Shown here in pieces: positions 45,961-55,230 of a DNA stretch of 64,000 bases; the first letter of the stretch is position 1, and every line of letters begins with the position of its first letter. The translations under genes and the position numbers were made by a program. Origin of the DNA: Burkholderia sp. USMB20 (GTDB lineage Bacteria > Pseudomonadota > Gammaproteobacteria > Burkholderiales > Burkholderiaceae); assembly GCF_000949135.2 (NCBI RefSeq), contig NZ_JTAN02000018.1, positions 124,001 through 188,000 on the forward strand, given 5' to 3'. The notes below the pieces were generated by a model. It saw nothing but the letters and a program-made list of their open reading frames with translations, was not told where the DNA came from and made no database searches.

Positions 45961-47850
45961 TCAGACTGCCCAGCACGAACAGCCGAACGCGCCCCAGAAG
46001 CCCTTCGCGTCCGAGGTCGGCAGCGTGCTGCCCCACGCACTCGCGTGCGCATGCTGGTGCACGTTGCATGCATTCGCGCAGCCGCACATCGCGGCGGCCG
46101 CCGCGCGTTGCAGCGGTGCGCCGCTGCGCTGCGTCGCACCCCAGCCGCCGTAGCCGCCATACTCACGCACTGGCGACCAGTCCGGCATCGCGGGCGGAAT
46201 CGGCGCGTCGTGCGACGCGAACGGGCCCGCGCCCCACACGATCTTGCCGCCCACCACGGTCAGCAGTGCGGTCGTGCCCGCGATGTCGTCCTCGGCGCAC
46301 GCGAAGAAATCGCGATCCGGGACGACCACGTCGGCGAGTTGCCCGACCGCGATGCGCCCTTTCCTGCCCACCTCGTTCGAGAACCACGTCACGTACTCGG
46401 TCCACATGCGCAGCGCGGTCTCGCGATCGAGCAGGTTGCGCTGCGGGTACATGCGCAGGCCGCCGATCGTCTTGCCTGTCACGAGCCAGGACAACGACAC
46501 CCACGGGTTGTACGACGCCACGCGTGTCGCGTCGGTGCCGGCCGACACCTTGAGGCCCTTCGACAGCATCTTCGCGACGGGCGGCGTCGCTTCGGCCGCC
46601 TGCGCACCGTAGCGCTCGACGAAGTATTCGCCCTGGTACGCCATCCGGTGCTGCACCGCGATACCACCACCCAGCGCGGCGATGCGGTCCATCGATTTTT
46701 CGGTAATGGTTTCCGCGTGATCGAAGAACCAGTTCAGCCCATCGAGCGGGATGTCCTTGTTCACCTTCTCGAACACGTCGAGTGCGCGGCTGATCGTTTC
46801 GTCGTAGGTCGCGTGCATGCGCCACGGCCAGCGGTTCTGCGCGAGCACGCGCACGACGCCCTCGAGATCGTCTTCCATCTGCGCCGGCAGGTCCGGGCGC
46901 GCGACGCGGAAATCCTCGAAATCGGCCGCCGAGAACACCAGCATCTCGCCCGCGCCGTTGTTGCGGAAATAGTCGGTGCCGTCGTGATACTTCGTGCTCT
47001 TCGTCCAGTTCACGAAGTCTTCCTTCTCGGCATTCGGCTTCTGCGTGAACAGGTTGTACGCGATCCGGATCGTCATCTCGCCGGCATCGTGCAGCTTGCG
47101 GATCACTTCGTAATCGTCGGGATAGTTCTGCGAACCGCCGCCTGCATCGATCACACCCGTCACGCCGAGACGGTTCAGTTCGCGCATGAAGTGGCGCGTC
47201 GAGTTGTACTGGTATTCGAACGGCAGCTTCGGTCCCTTCGCGAGCGTCGCGTAGAGAATCGTCGCGTTCGGGTTCGCGAGCAGCAGGCCGGTCGGGTTGC
47301 CCGCGGCATCGCGCAGGATCGTGCCGCCCGGCGGCTCCGGTGTGTCCTTCGTGTAGCCGACCACGCGCAGCGCGGCCGCGTTCAGCAGCGCGCGATCGTA
47401 AAGATGCAGGATGAACACCGGCGTATCGGGCGCGGCCGCGTTGAGTTCCTCGATCGTCGGCAGGCGCTTCTCGGCGAACTGGTGTTCGGTAAAGCCACCG
47501 ACCACGCGCACCCATTGCGGCGCGGGCGTGATCGCCACCTGCCGCTTCAGCATGTCCATTGCAACCGCGAGCGACGGCACGCCGTCCCAGCGCAGCTCCA
47601 TGTTGTAGTTCAGGCCACCACGAATCACGTGGCAGTGGTTGTCGATCAGGCCGGGCAGCGCGCTGCGGCCGCCGAGATCGACGATCTTCGTCGCGCGGCC
47701 CGCGAGCGGCATGACTTCCGCGTCGCTGCCGACCGCGACGAAGCGGCCGTCCTTGATCGCGACGGAGGTCGCGACGGGGTTCGCGCGGTCGAGGGTCGTG
47801 AATCGTCCGTTGTGGAGGATCAGATCCGGTTGAGTCCCGGTTGCGGTCAT
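45961..47850 (-). CDS. YtcJ-like amidohydrolase with Cys/His-rich C-terminal tail
   Basis: The 629-residue protein is an amidohydrolase_3 family enzyme. The metal motif His72-Cys-His74 lies in GLIDNHCHVIRGG; other metal or catalytic regions are VIDAGGGSQNYPDD, WRMHATYDETI, WFFDHAE and SAGTDATRVASYNPW. A tail of about 45 residues follows the barrel: CGCANACNVHQHAHA (Cys589, 591, 595; His598, 600, 602) and GFWGAFGCSCWAV (Cys624, 626). This looks like a metal- or cofactor-binding module. GAGGTG eight bases ahead supports the ATG at 47850. Substrate unknown. Confidence 0.87.
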   Translation of the reverse strand: MTATGTQPDLILHNGRFTTLDRANPVATSVAIKDGRFVAVGSDAEVMPLAGRATKIVDLGGRSALPGLIDNHCHVIRGGLNYNMELRWDGVPSLAVAMDMLKRQVAITPAPQWVRVVGGFTEHQFAEKRLPTIEELNAAAPDTPVFILHLYDRALLNAAALRVVGYTKDTPEPPGGTILRDAAGNPTGLLLANPNATILYATLAKGPKLPFEYQYNSTRHFMRELNRLGVTGVIDAGGGSQNYPDDYEVIRKLHDAGEMTIRIAYNLFTQKPNAEKEDFVNWTKSTKYHDGTDYFRNNGAGEMLVFSAADFEDFRVARPDLPAQMEDDLEGVVRVLAQNRWPWRMHATYDETISRALDVFEKVNKDIPLDGLNWFFDHAETITEKSMDRIAALGGGIAVQHRMAYQGEYFVERYGAQAAEATPPVAKMLSKGLKVSAGTDATRVASYNPWVSLSWLVTGKTIGGLRMYPQRNLLDRETALRMWTEYVTWFSNEVGRKGRIAVGQLADVVVPDRDFFACAEDDIAGTTALLTVVGGKIVWGAGPFASHDAPIPPAMPDWSPVREYGGYGGWGATQRSGAPLQRAAAAAMCGCANACNVHQHAHASAWGSTLPTSDAKGFWGAFGCSCWAV

Positions 47851-47869
47851 ATGCATCACCTCGCTTCGA

Positions 47870-48037
47870 TCAGAAGCCAAAGAGCTGTTTGAGGGTGGGG
47901 ATGGCCTGCACGCCGATCACCATGCCGAGCAACCCGACAAGGGCAATCAGTGGCGGTGCCGGGGAGCGCACCTTGATGGCGCTGTAAATGACACCGATCA
48001 GCAAGCCCGCACCAAGGGAAACCAGATAGGGTTCCAT
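47870..48037 (-). CDS. XapX-domain small membrane protein
   Basis: This 55-residue protein is two hydrophobic helices (about 5-22 and 29-47) joined by the conserved IKVRSPAPPLIALVGLLGM. That is the XapX/DUF1427 pattern. Function is unknown; the domain was named from xanthosine-operon-associated proteins. It lies 19 bases before the amidohydrolase gene and 170 bases after the hydrolase gene. A second XapX protein is encoded at 49203. Confidence 0.88.
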   Translation of the reverse strand: MEPYLVSLGAGLLIGVIYSAIKVRSPAPPLIALVGLLGMVIGVQAIPTLKQLFGF

Positions 48038-48207
48038 ACGATCAATTTCTCGGACTGGTTGGAGAGCAGGTCCTGACGTCCCGGCCAACATGCCGCGGAC
48101 GGCATCCGTGATTCGTTCACGGTCCGCCGCCCGCGGCAACGGCGCCGGTGCGGCGCGTTCGCATCGAACCCGCCGCACCGGCATCGACGGTCGCAGACCG
48201 TCCGCGC

Positions 48208-48894
48208 TTACTTCGCCGGAACGGCCGGGATCGACTCGTGCGGCGTCGCGGTGCGCTGCGGTGCCTTGTGGACCATCGTGTACGCGTAGTCGACGCCCAT
48301 GCCGTACGCGCCCGAATGCTCCTTTGCGATCGCCATCACGGCGTCGTACGTCTCGCGGTGCGCCCAGTCGCGCTGCCATTCGAGCAGGACCTGCTGCCAC
48401 GTGACGGGCACCACGCCGGCCTGCACCATGCGCTGCATCGCGAAATCATGCGCGGCCTGCGTCGTGCCGCCCGATGCGTCGGCGACCATGTAGATCTCGT
48501 AGTCGCCTTCGAGCATCGCGCACAGCGCGAACGTCGTGTTGCAGACTTCGGTCCACAGGCCGGAGACGACCACCTTCTTGCGGCCGTTCGCGGCGAGCGC
48601 GTCGCGCACCTTCTGGTCGTCCCACGAGTTCATCGACGTGCGCTCGAGCGTCTTCTGGTTCGGGAACACGTCGAGCAGCTCGGGATACGTGTGGCCCGAG
48701 AAGCTGTCGCTTTCGACGGTCGTGATCGTGGTCGGGATGTTGAATACCTTCGCGGCCTTCGCGAGGCCGACGACGTTGTTCTTCAGCGTCTGGCGATCGA
48801 TCGACTGCACGCCGAACGCCATCTGCGGCTGCTGGTCGATGAAGATCAGCTGGCTGTTGTGCGGAGTGAGTACTTCAAGCTTCGGGTTGCTCAT
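48208..48894 (-). CDS. Isochorismatase-fold hydrolase, YcaC-like
   Basis: The 228-residue protein has the isochorismatase/cysteine-hydrolase layout: Asp20 in LIFIDQQPQMAFGV, a Lys near position 81 and Cys118 in SGLWTEVCNT form the probable triad, with TTVESDSFSGHTYPEL between. YcaC-type hydrolases have unknown amide or ester substrates. AAGGA precedes the ATG at 48894. It is the first gene of the seven-gene array and its upstream region faces the second XapX gene. Confidence 0.9.
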   Translation of the reverse strand: MSNPKLEVLTPHNSQLIFIDQQPQMAFGVQSIDRQTLKNNVVGLAKAAKVFNIPTTITTVESDSFSGHTYPELLDVFPNQKTLERTSMNSWDDQKVRDALAANGRKKVVVSGLWTEVCNTTFALCAMLEGDYEIYMVADASGGTTQAAHDFAMQRMVQAGVVPVTWQQVLLEWQRDWAHRETYDAVMAIAKEHSGAYGMGVDYAYTMVHKAPQRTATPHESIPAVPAK

Positions 48895-49202
48895 GGCGGT
48901 GATGTCCTTTGACGCGGAGAAAAATGCGGCCTGCCTCGCCGACCCATGCGGGAGGCAGCCAATACGCTGTGCCGGGAGATTCGACAGCCAGCCGGCATCA
49001 TTCAATACGCAAATTCCCGATCACGCCAATTAATCATTCTGATTCGCGCGGGCCGCGACGCTCAGGCTTAAAAGATCTGAATTTCGTTGAACCGAACCAT
49101 GGTGAACGCGAAGACCTGATAGGCTGGTCGCGGACTGCCGAAGCGACGCCGGATCGGTAGTTATCCGTATTTTTTACACGGCCGCCATTTCACCCGGATC
49201 CC
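48895..49202. other. Divergent promoter region of the hydrolase array
   Basis: This 308-base region is AT-richer than its surroundings between about 49000 and 49180. It contains a short inverted repeat AATCA-N3-TGATT at 49032-49044, a plausible LysR-type site. No gene is visible in it. Confidence 0.55.
49032..49044. promoter_or_regulatory. Short inverted repeat, candidate LysR site
   Basis: AATCATTCTGATT has 5-bp arms and a 3-base centre. It lies midway between the divergent hydrolase and XapX genes, where the LysR product of 49707 would be expected to bind. Evidence is positional only. Confidence 0.3.
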
Positions 49203-49484
49203 ATGAAACCGTACACCGCCTCGCTGTTCGCCGGCCTCCTCGCCGGTATCGTCTATGCGCTGATCGGCGTGCCGTCGCCGGCGCCGCCGATCGTCGCGCT
49301 CGTCGGCCTGCTGGGCATCCTGGCCGGCGAACAGATCCTGCCGGTCGCGCGGCGGATGTTCAGCGGTATCCGGCTCGGCACCGCGTGGCGCGATGCGAAG
49401 TGCAGCCAGCACATGTTCGGTGCGCTGCCCGGTGCCCACGCACCCGACACCGCCGCGACGCGCCGCGATTCGACGCCGACGTGA
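49203..49484 (+). CDS. XapX-domain membrane protein, second copy
   Basis: The 93-residue protein repeats the XapX pattern: YTASLFAGLLAGIVYALIG, then VPSPAPPIVALVGLLGILAGEQ. It closely resembles the protein encoded at 47870 but has a 35-residue soluble tail rich in Ala, Arg and Asp with one Cys. No clear ribosome site is visible. It lies on the opposite strand from the array and 222 bases before the LysR gene. Confidence 0.8.
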   Translation: MKPYTASLFAGLLAGIVYALIGVPSPAPPIVALVGLLGILAGEQILPVARRMFSGIRLGTAWRDAKCSQHMFGALPGAHAPDTAATRRDSTPT

Positions 49485-49706
49485 CGCCGACGTGACGCAC
49501 GCCCGTTGACCGGATGCAGCCATGCCCGTCCGCGGGCATCGCCACGCCGTCGTGTTCCTTCGATCACGGTGGTGCCACGCGGCCTGGCCCGCGCCATGCC
49601 GTTGAGTCCCGTCGCCCGGCCGCGCGATGGATCGTCCTGAACGGTATTGGATCGAGCGGCGCTTGACGTTAACATGGCAGCCCGACGCCTCTCCGTGGAA
49701 TTCGCC

Positions 49707-50615
49707 ATGAAGCTGTCATTCGAAGCGCTCGAAGCACTGGACGCGATCGACCGCACCGGCACGTTCGCCGAAGCCGCCGAACTGCTGCACCGCGTGCCGT
49801 CCGCGCTGACTTACCTCGTACAAAAGCTCGAAAGCGACCTCGACGTCGCGCTGTTCGACCGTAGCGGACGCCGCGCAAAACTCACGCACGCGGGGCGCGT
49901 GGTCGTCGAAGAGGGCCGCCGGCTGCTGCATGCCGCCGAACAGCTCGAACGCAAGGCGCAGCGTGCGCAGCAGGGCTGGGAAACCGAGGTCCGGATCTGT
50001 GTCGACGAGATCCTGCCGTTCGAGGCGATGTGGCCGTACGTGCACACGTTCTACGGTCTCGAGATGGACACACGGCTGCGACTGTCCACCGAAGTGCTCG
50101 GCGGCACCTGGGATGCGCTGATTTCGCGCCGCGCGGATCTCGTCGTCGGCGCCACGGGCGAGCCGCCCGAGCTGCCGGACATCGTGGCACGGCCGATCGG
50201 CACGCTCAGGCACGTGTTCGCCGTCGCCCCCACCCACCCGCTCGCGGCGCTGCCGGAACCGCTGTCGCTGGCATCGGTCGTCGCCCATCGCGGCGCGGCG
50301 ATCTCCGATACGTCCCGCGAGCTGCCGCCGCGTTCGATCGCCGTCGACGCGGGGCAGCCGTATCTCGCCGTCCCTACCCTCGCCGCCAAACTGGCCGCTC
50401 AGTGCGAAGGACTCGCGGTGGGCACGCTCCCCGAGTGCATCGCGGCACGCGCGATCGCGCAAGGCAAGCTGGTCGCACGCCAGGTGACCGGCATGCGCGA
50501 CACGACCCAGTGCTACCTCGCGTGGCGTGGCGACGAGGCCGGACGCGCGCTGCACTGGTGGGTCGAACAACTCGACCGCCCGGATCTCGTCGACCGGTTC
50601 ACCGCGCTCGCCTGA
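49707..50615 (+). CDS. LysR-family transcriptional regulator
   Basis: This 302-residue regulator has the LysR helix-turn-helix (LSFEALEALDAIDRTGTF, AEAAELLHRVPSALTYLVQK) and an effector domain with VRICVDEILPFEAMWPYV and AAQCEGLAVGTLPECIA. The ATG at 49707 begins the conserved region; an in-frame ATG at 49674 adds 11 residues. Its place beyond the XapX gene makes it the likely regulator of the hydrolase array. Confidence 0.9.
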   Translation: MKLSFEALEALDAIDRTGTFAEAAELLHRVPSALTYLVQKLESDLDVALFDRSGRRAKLTHAGRVVVEEGRRLLHAAEQLERKAQRAQQGWETEVRICVDEILPFEAMWPYVHTFYGLEMDTRLRLSTEVLGGTWDALISRRADLVVGATGEPPELPDIVARPIGTLRHVFAVAPTHPLAALPEPLSLASVVAHRGAAISDTSRELPPRSIAVDAGQPYLAVPTLAAKLAAQCEGLAVGTLPECIAARAIAQGKLVARQVTGMRDTTQCYLAWRGDEAGRALHWWVEQLDRPDLVDRFTALA

Positions 50616-50663
50616 CCGCGCTCTCTTCGCGGCCGCGACCGCCATTGCCCGCCGCCTGCCGCG

Positions 50664-52127
50664 TCAGCCGAACGAATCGTGCAGGCGCTTCATCTCCTTC
50701 TCGAGCCACTCGATCAGGTTGAACGACGCATGCGCGCTCGCGGCCGGCGGCATCCGCATCTTCTCCTCGGTCGCGATGTGCTCGGTGAGCGATTCGCACA
50801 TCAGCCGCCCCAGTTCGGGCTTCCTCGCGATCAGCGGCGACAGGTCGCGACTGCTCAGCTGATAGGCCGTCACGGCCGTCACCGCGTAGACGCTCGCATG
50901 CAGCTGCGTACCGGCGAGCACGACGGACTGGCCGATCGCGTCGCCGGGCGCCATCCGCCTGACTTCCGTGTCGCCCGTCGCGCCGGGCACGAACACCGCC
51001 GCGACGCCGGCCGCGACGATCGTCAGCAGGCGCGCGTCGGAGTTCGACGCGTAGATCACCTCGCCCTTGTTGAACACGCGTGACGCGAGCGCATCGGCCA
51101 GTATCGCCAGGTCCGCGTCGTCGAGCTGCCTGAACAGCTCGACCGCGCGCAGCAGGCGTTGCCCGCGCGACGCCGGACCGGGTGCCGCCGGCGCGCCCGT
51201 CAGCGGGCGCAGCGCGACGTCCGCGGCAGCCAGATGCCGGTGGGCCAGATCGTAGAGCCGGTTGCGGACGTCGATCTTTTTCTGCAGCGAGTCGACGTAA
51301 CAGACGAGTTCGTATTCGATCGAGTTGGTCCTGAACGCCTTGACGACCGGGATCGGCGCCGGACTGGCGAGCACGTCCAGCGAACTGGCCGCGGCATGCG
51401 CGAGCGCATCGACGACGACGGCGGGCCGCGCTTGCGGGTCGAGCTCGATCGTCAGCGTCACGCCGTACACGTTCGCCGGTTCGCTCAGGTTGACGATCGC
51501 CGCCTTGGCCGCGACGCTGTTCGGCACGACGACCAGGTTGCCGAGGCTGTCGATCAGCTTGGTCGCGCGCCAGTTGCTTTCGACGACGCGCCCTTCCAGC
51601 GCGCCGATCGCCACCGTGTCGCCGAGACGAAACGGCTGCGTGGTATTCAGCACCAGGCCCGAGAACACGTCGTTCAGCGTGTTCTGGACCGCGAGCCCGA
51701 GGATGACGGCGACCGCCCCCGACGTCGCGACCACGCCGCTGAGCGGCAGCCCCAGCACGTAGCCCAGTGCGGCGACGGCGGCCGCACCGAACACGGCGCC
51801 CGCGGCGATATCGTGGAACAGCCGCTGGTTGCGCCATGCGCGCGGCAGCAGCAGATGATCGAGCATCAGGCTGAACACCAGCGCGCACTGCAGCCACCAT
51901 GCGACGCCGATCACCTGGATCGCGAGCCGGTCGAACCTGTCGGGCGATGCCGGCACCGCGAGCGGGCTCACGCCGGTCGAGAACAGCACGTAGGTCAACG
52001 CTGCGAACGATGCGCAGCGCCACACGGCTTTCGTCGTCGAACGGCCGCGCCCGAGCAGCCGCCAGGCGATCAGGTCGGCAAGAACGATCGGCGCGCCGTA
52101 AGCGACCGTGACGGACAGGTTCGGCAT
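50664..52127 (-). CDS. MscS-type mechanosensitive channel with C-terminal cyclic-nucleotide-type domain
   Basis: The 487-residue protein has several N-terminal membrane helices, then an MscS pore and beta domain: GLPLSGVVATSGAVAVILGLAVQ, NTLNDVFSGLVL, FRLGDTVAIGALEGRVVESNWRAT in successive segments. A CRP-like cyclic-nucleotide domain follows (about 340-460: ELFRQLDDADLAILADAL, VFNKGEVIYA, MAPGDAIGQSVVLAG). The phosphate-binding cassette has Gln in place of the usual Glu and no Arg, so nucleotide binding is doubtful. Related bCNG channels open with cAMP. An ATG at 52223 would add 32 poorly conserved residues. Confidence 0.87.
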   Translation of the reverse strand: MPNLSVTVAYGAPIVLADLIAWRLLGRGRSTTKAVWRCASFAALTYVLFSTGVSPLAVPASPDRFDRLAIQVIGVAWWLQCALVFSLMLDHLLLPRAWRNQRLFHDIAAGAVFGAAAVAALGYVLGLPLSGVVATSGAVAVILGLAVQNTLNDVFSGLVLNTTQPFRLGDTVAIGALEGRVVESNWRATKLIDSLGNLVVVPNSVAAKAAIVNLSEPANVYGVTLTIELDPQARPAVVVDALAHAAASSLDVLASPAPIPVVKAFRTNSIEYELVCYVDSLQKKIDVRNRLYDLAHRHLAAADVALRPLTGAPAAPGPASRGQRLLRAVELFRQLDDADLAILADALASRVFNKGEVIYASNSDARLLTIVAAGVAAVFVPGATGDTEVRRMAPGDAIGQSVVLAGTQLHASVYAVTAVTAYQLSSRDLSPLIARKPELGRLMCESLTEHIATEEKMRMPPAASAHASFNLIEWLEKEMKRLHDSFG

Positions 52128-52298
52128 GCTGGAATGGGCTGAGAGCGTGCTTCGCGACGGGGGGGACCCTGCGCCGGCAGTCGATGGCGTCGCGACAGCG
52201 ATGAGCGGACAGTCCCCGCGCATGCAATGTAGACGCGCCGGCCAACCGGGTCCTGTGTTCGGCCTGAAACGTTCTGAATGCGCGGTCGGCGCGCCGCG

Positions 52299-54092
52299 CT
52301 ACGCGTCGCGCGGCGGCAGTTCGGCCTCGCCCGCCTCGAACCCGAGCGCATGCACTTCCGACCAGGCGTCGTGCGCGATCTGCGTCGGCCCCGACGTATG
52401 CGCGAGCGCGGCCGCATACGCGGCCAGCAGCCGCACGCGTGCATCCGCACGCTCAGGCGTATCGTCGAGATCGCGCATCGCGTCGAGCGCCGCGCGCGCC
52501 CGTTCGCGACACTCGTCCACGAGCGACAGGTCGAACAGGCACGGCACCGCGACCGCCGCCAGCGCGATGCCGACCTGCGCGTCGCCGTTCGGCGAAAACG
52601 CCCAGTCTAGCGCCGCGCGCAGGTTGCCGAGTTCGCGCCGGATCACGTCGAGCCGCGATTCGACGAGCCGCCCGCCGGTGTCGCCGGGCGCCAGCCTGAA
52701 CAGCGTGTGGAAGTAGTTCGCATGCGCGCGCGCGGCGGCCGCGCATTCGCCGTTGTTCTCGAGTTGCTGCAGCGCATAGGCGCGCGTCGTGGTCAGCAGC
52801 CGGTAGCGCGGCGCGCCGTGCGTGCTCTCCAGGCTCAGCAGCGATTTCGACACGAGGCCGGCGATCGTGTCGAGCAGATCCGCGTCGGTCAGTCCCTTCG
52901 TGCCGACGATCTCCCGCACCGCGTCGATCGAGAAGCCGTCCCGGAACACGCCGAGCCAGCGCAACAGCAAACGTTCCGTGTCGCCGAGCAGGCGGTAGCT
53001 CCAGTCGTACATCGCCTGCAGCGTCTGATGACGCGGCAACGCCGTGCGAAAACCACCGGTCAGCAACCGGAAATGGTCGTCGAGATGCGCGGCGAGCACG
53101 TCGATGCCGAGCACGGCCGCGCGCGCCGCGGCCAGTTCGATCGCGAGCGGCAGGCCGTCGAGACGCCGGCAGACCGACGCCATCAGTGACAGGCTGCGTT
53201 CGTCGAGCGGAAAGCGCGGGTCGGCGGCGCGGGCACGCGCCGAGAACAGCTGCACCGCGCTCGCGCCCGCGGTCTCGCGTTCGTCCGCGCCCTCGCCGGG
53301 CACCTCGAGCGGCGGGACCGGACACAGTCGTTCGCCCTGGATGCGCAGCGCCTCGCGGCTCGTCGCGAGGACGCACAGGCCGGCATCCGCCTCGGTCAGC
53401 GCGGTCGCGATCCGCGCCGCAGCGTCGAGCAGATGCTCGCAATTGTCGAGCACCAGCAGCATGCGCCGATGCGCGACGCTGGCGAGCACCGCTTCGAGCG
53501 TCAGCGATCCCGCCGGCTGCACGAGTTCAAAGGCGCCGGCCAGCGCGTCGGGCACGAATTGCGGACACGCCACCGTGGCGAGCGATACGAACGCGGCGCC
53601 ATCCGGAAAGCTCGCTTCGGCGCGCATCGCCGCTTCGAGCGCAACCCGCGTCTTGCCGATGCCGCCGGCACCGACCAGCGTCACGACGCGTGCGGTGTCG
53701 AGCGCGGCCAGGACCTCGGCGACCGTCTGTTCCCGGCCGATGAGTTCCGTCGGGGCAAGCGCCAGCCGCGACGTCGCGCGACGCACGGGCGCCGCGCGCT
53801 CGGCTTGTCCGCCAACCAGCCGGTAGCCGCGCCCCGGCACCGTGACGATCAGGTTCCGGTCGTCCGCGAGTGCCTTGCGCAATGCGGCGACGTGCACCTG
53901 CAGGTTGTTTTCCTCCACGACCGTGTGCGGCCACACGCGCTGCATGATCTCGTCTTTCGATACCAATGCGCCGTTCGCCCGAATCAGGAGTTCGAGAATT
54001 TCGAATGCGCGACTGCCGATTCTCAGCAGTTTGCCGTTCGAGCGAATTTCACGTCTGTCGAGAAAGACGTGAAGCGTTCCAATCCGGATCAT
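52299..54092 (-). CDS. Winged-helix / NB-ARC (STAND) transcriptional regulator
   Basis: The 597-residue protein has an OmpR-type winged helix at 1-92 (SRAFEILELLIRANGALVSKDE, VTVPGRGYRLVGG), then a STAND ATPase. Walker A is VTLVGAGGIGKTRVA near 137-150 and Walker B is MLLVLDNCEHLLD near 210-222; CVLATSREALRIQGE follows. A helical region with HQTLQAMYDWSYRLL and KSLLSLE follows. Such regulators switch on ATP and an unknown signal. A partial paralogue lies at the right edge. The upstream region is unusually AT-rich. Confidence 0.88.
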   Translation of the reverse strand: MIRIGTLHVFLDRREIRSNGKLLRIGSRAFEILELLIRANGALVSKDEIMQRVWPHTVVEENNLQVHVAALRKALADDRNLIVTVPGRGYRLVGGQAERAAPVRRATSRLALAPTELIGREQTVAEVLAALDTARVVTLVGAGGIGKTRVALEAAMRAEASFPDGAAFVSLATVACPQFVPDALAGAFELVQPAGSLTLEAVLASVAHRRMLLVLDNCEHLLDAAARIATALTEADAGLCVLATSREALRIQGERLCPVPPLEVPGEGADERETAGASAVQLFSARARAADPRFPLDERSLSLMASVCRRLDGLPLAIELAAARAAVLGIDVLAAHLDDHFRLLTGGFRTALPRHQTLQAMYDWSYRLLGDTERLLLRWLGVFRDGFSIDAVREIVGTKGLTDADLLDTIAGLVSKSLLSLESTHGAPRYRLLTTTRAYALQQLENNGECAAAARAHANYFHTLFRLAPGDTGGRLVESRLDVIRRELGNLRAALDWAFSPNGDAQVGIALAAVAVPCLFDLSLVDECRERARAALDAMRDLDDTPERADARVRLLAAYAAALAHTSGPTQIAHDAWSEVHALGFEAGEAELPPRDA

Positions 54093-54539
54093 GTGAATTT
54101 CTAATCGTTTCCATTCGTTGATGCCCTGTCAGGAATGACACCGCCGCGTTGCCAATGCTACGGCATTCGCTCCGATCGATGATTCAAATTATCAGAACCC
54201 AATGGACAAATTTTTTGAATCGATGAAAACCACGAGCGGCCGAGGCACACCGTCGATGCGCGAAATAGTGATTCACCGATGAACCCGTTTCATGTGACAG
54301 AACTTCGCCATTCCGGATTCGTTTCTGCAACCCGATCATTTGCCGTGGCGATTTGAATGAATTGCATTTCCACTTCGGGAAAAATGACTCGCGACATTTC
54401 GGCAGAACCGATTCCAGATGTGCCGAACGGTCGATTTTTCCGTTCAGAACGATTCAGGCCACGCTCAAGACATTCAGCCGCGCGGCGCGAGACGATGTGG
54501 GCACCGGGCGAGCGCCGTCACGCCGCGAGGAGGACGACC
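54093..54539. other. AT-rich intergenic region
   Basis: This 447-base gap lies between the divergent STAND regulator and HD-domain gene. It is distinctly AT-richer than the rest of the window, with runs such as AATTTTTTGAAT. I see no convincing gene or hairpin. It probably holds both promoters and may mark a recombined or acquired segment. Confidence 0.6.
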
Positions 54540-55181
54540 ATGGGGCACCGTATCGCCGGCATCCCGATTCCCGACAGCGCGCTCGCACGGGCAGCGGCCG
54601 CGACCGTGCGCGCCAGCGGGCCTGAACTCCTGTTCCGGCATGCGATGCGCGTGTTCGCGTTTGCATCGGTCATCGGCACGCGTCGCGGCATCGCCTTCGA
54701 GGCCGAACTCCTGTACGTCGCCGCGCTGTTCCACGACATCGGACTGACGGAACGCCACCGGCACTCGCGCCGGCGCTACGAAGTCGACGGCGCGAACGTC
54801 GCGCACGCGTTCCTCGGCGGATACGGCGTCGCCGCGGAAGACGCGGCCGAGGTTTGGCGCGCGATCGCGCTGCACACGAGCTTCGGCGTCCATCCTTGCA
54901 TGACGCCCCTGACCGCGTTGCTCGGCGCGGGCATCGAGACGGATCTCTTCGCGCTGCATTTCGACGAAGTCAATCGCGCCGAACGCGACGAGATCGTGCA
55001 CGCGTGGCCGCGCGGCCCGTGCTTCAAGGAGCTGTTCCTCGAGGCGCTCGCCGCGGGCACCGCGCATCGCCCCGAAACCGCGTTCGGCAACGTCGTCGCC
55101 GACGTGCTCGAGCGCTGCGACCCGGACTATCGTCGGACGAATTTCTGCGGCCTGGTGCTCGGGTCGAAATGGGCGGAGTGA
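54540..55181 (+). CDS. HD-domain protein (cyanamide-hydratase-like)
   Basis: This 213-residue protein is an HD-fold phosphohydrolase-type protein. The pattern LLFRHAMRVFAFAS and VAALFHDIGLTERH gives the first His and the His-Asp pair; HTSFGVHP supplies later metal ligands. The arrangement resembles fungal and bacterial cyanamide hydratases (DdiA type) and related HD proteins. A good ribosome site (GAGGAGGACGACC) fixes the ATG at 54540. Activity is not certain. The gene faces a haloperoxidase-type gene. Confidence 0.83.
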   Translation: MGHRIAGIPIPDSALARAAAATVRASGPELLFRHAMRVFAFASVIGTRRGIAFEAELLYVAALFHDIGLTERHRHSRRRYEVDGANVAHAFLGGYGVAAEDAAEVWRAIALHTSFGVHPCMTPLTALLGAGIETDLFALHFDEVNRAERDEIVHAWPRGPCFKELFLEALAAGTAHRPETAFGNVVADVLERCDPDYRRTNFCGLVLGSKWAE

Positions 55182-55230
55182 GCGCGAGCGGCCGGCCGTG
55201 TTCGCCGCGCCGCGTCGCTCCGCCGCCGCA

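Noticed and set aside
48038-48207. Possible extra gene in frame with XapX upstream to 48400
   Set aside because: The frame overlaps the hydrolase gene and lacks a ribosome site; only the last 55 codons match a known family.
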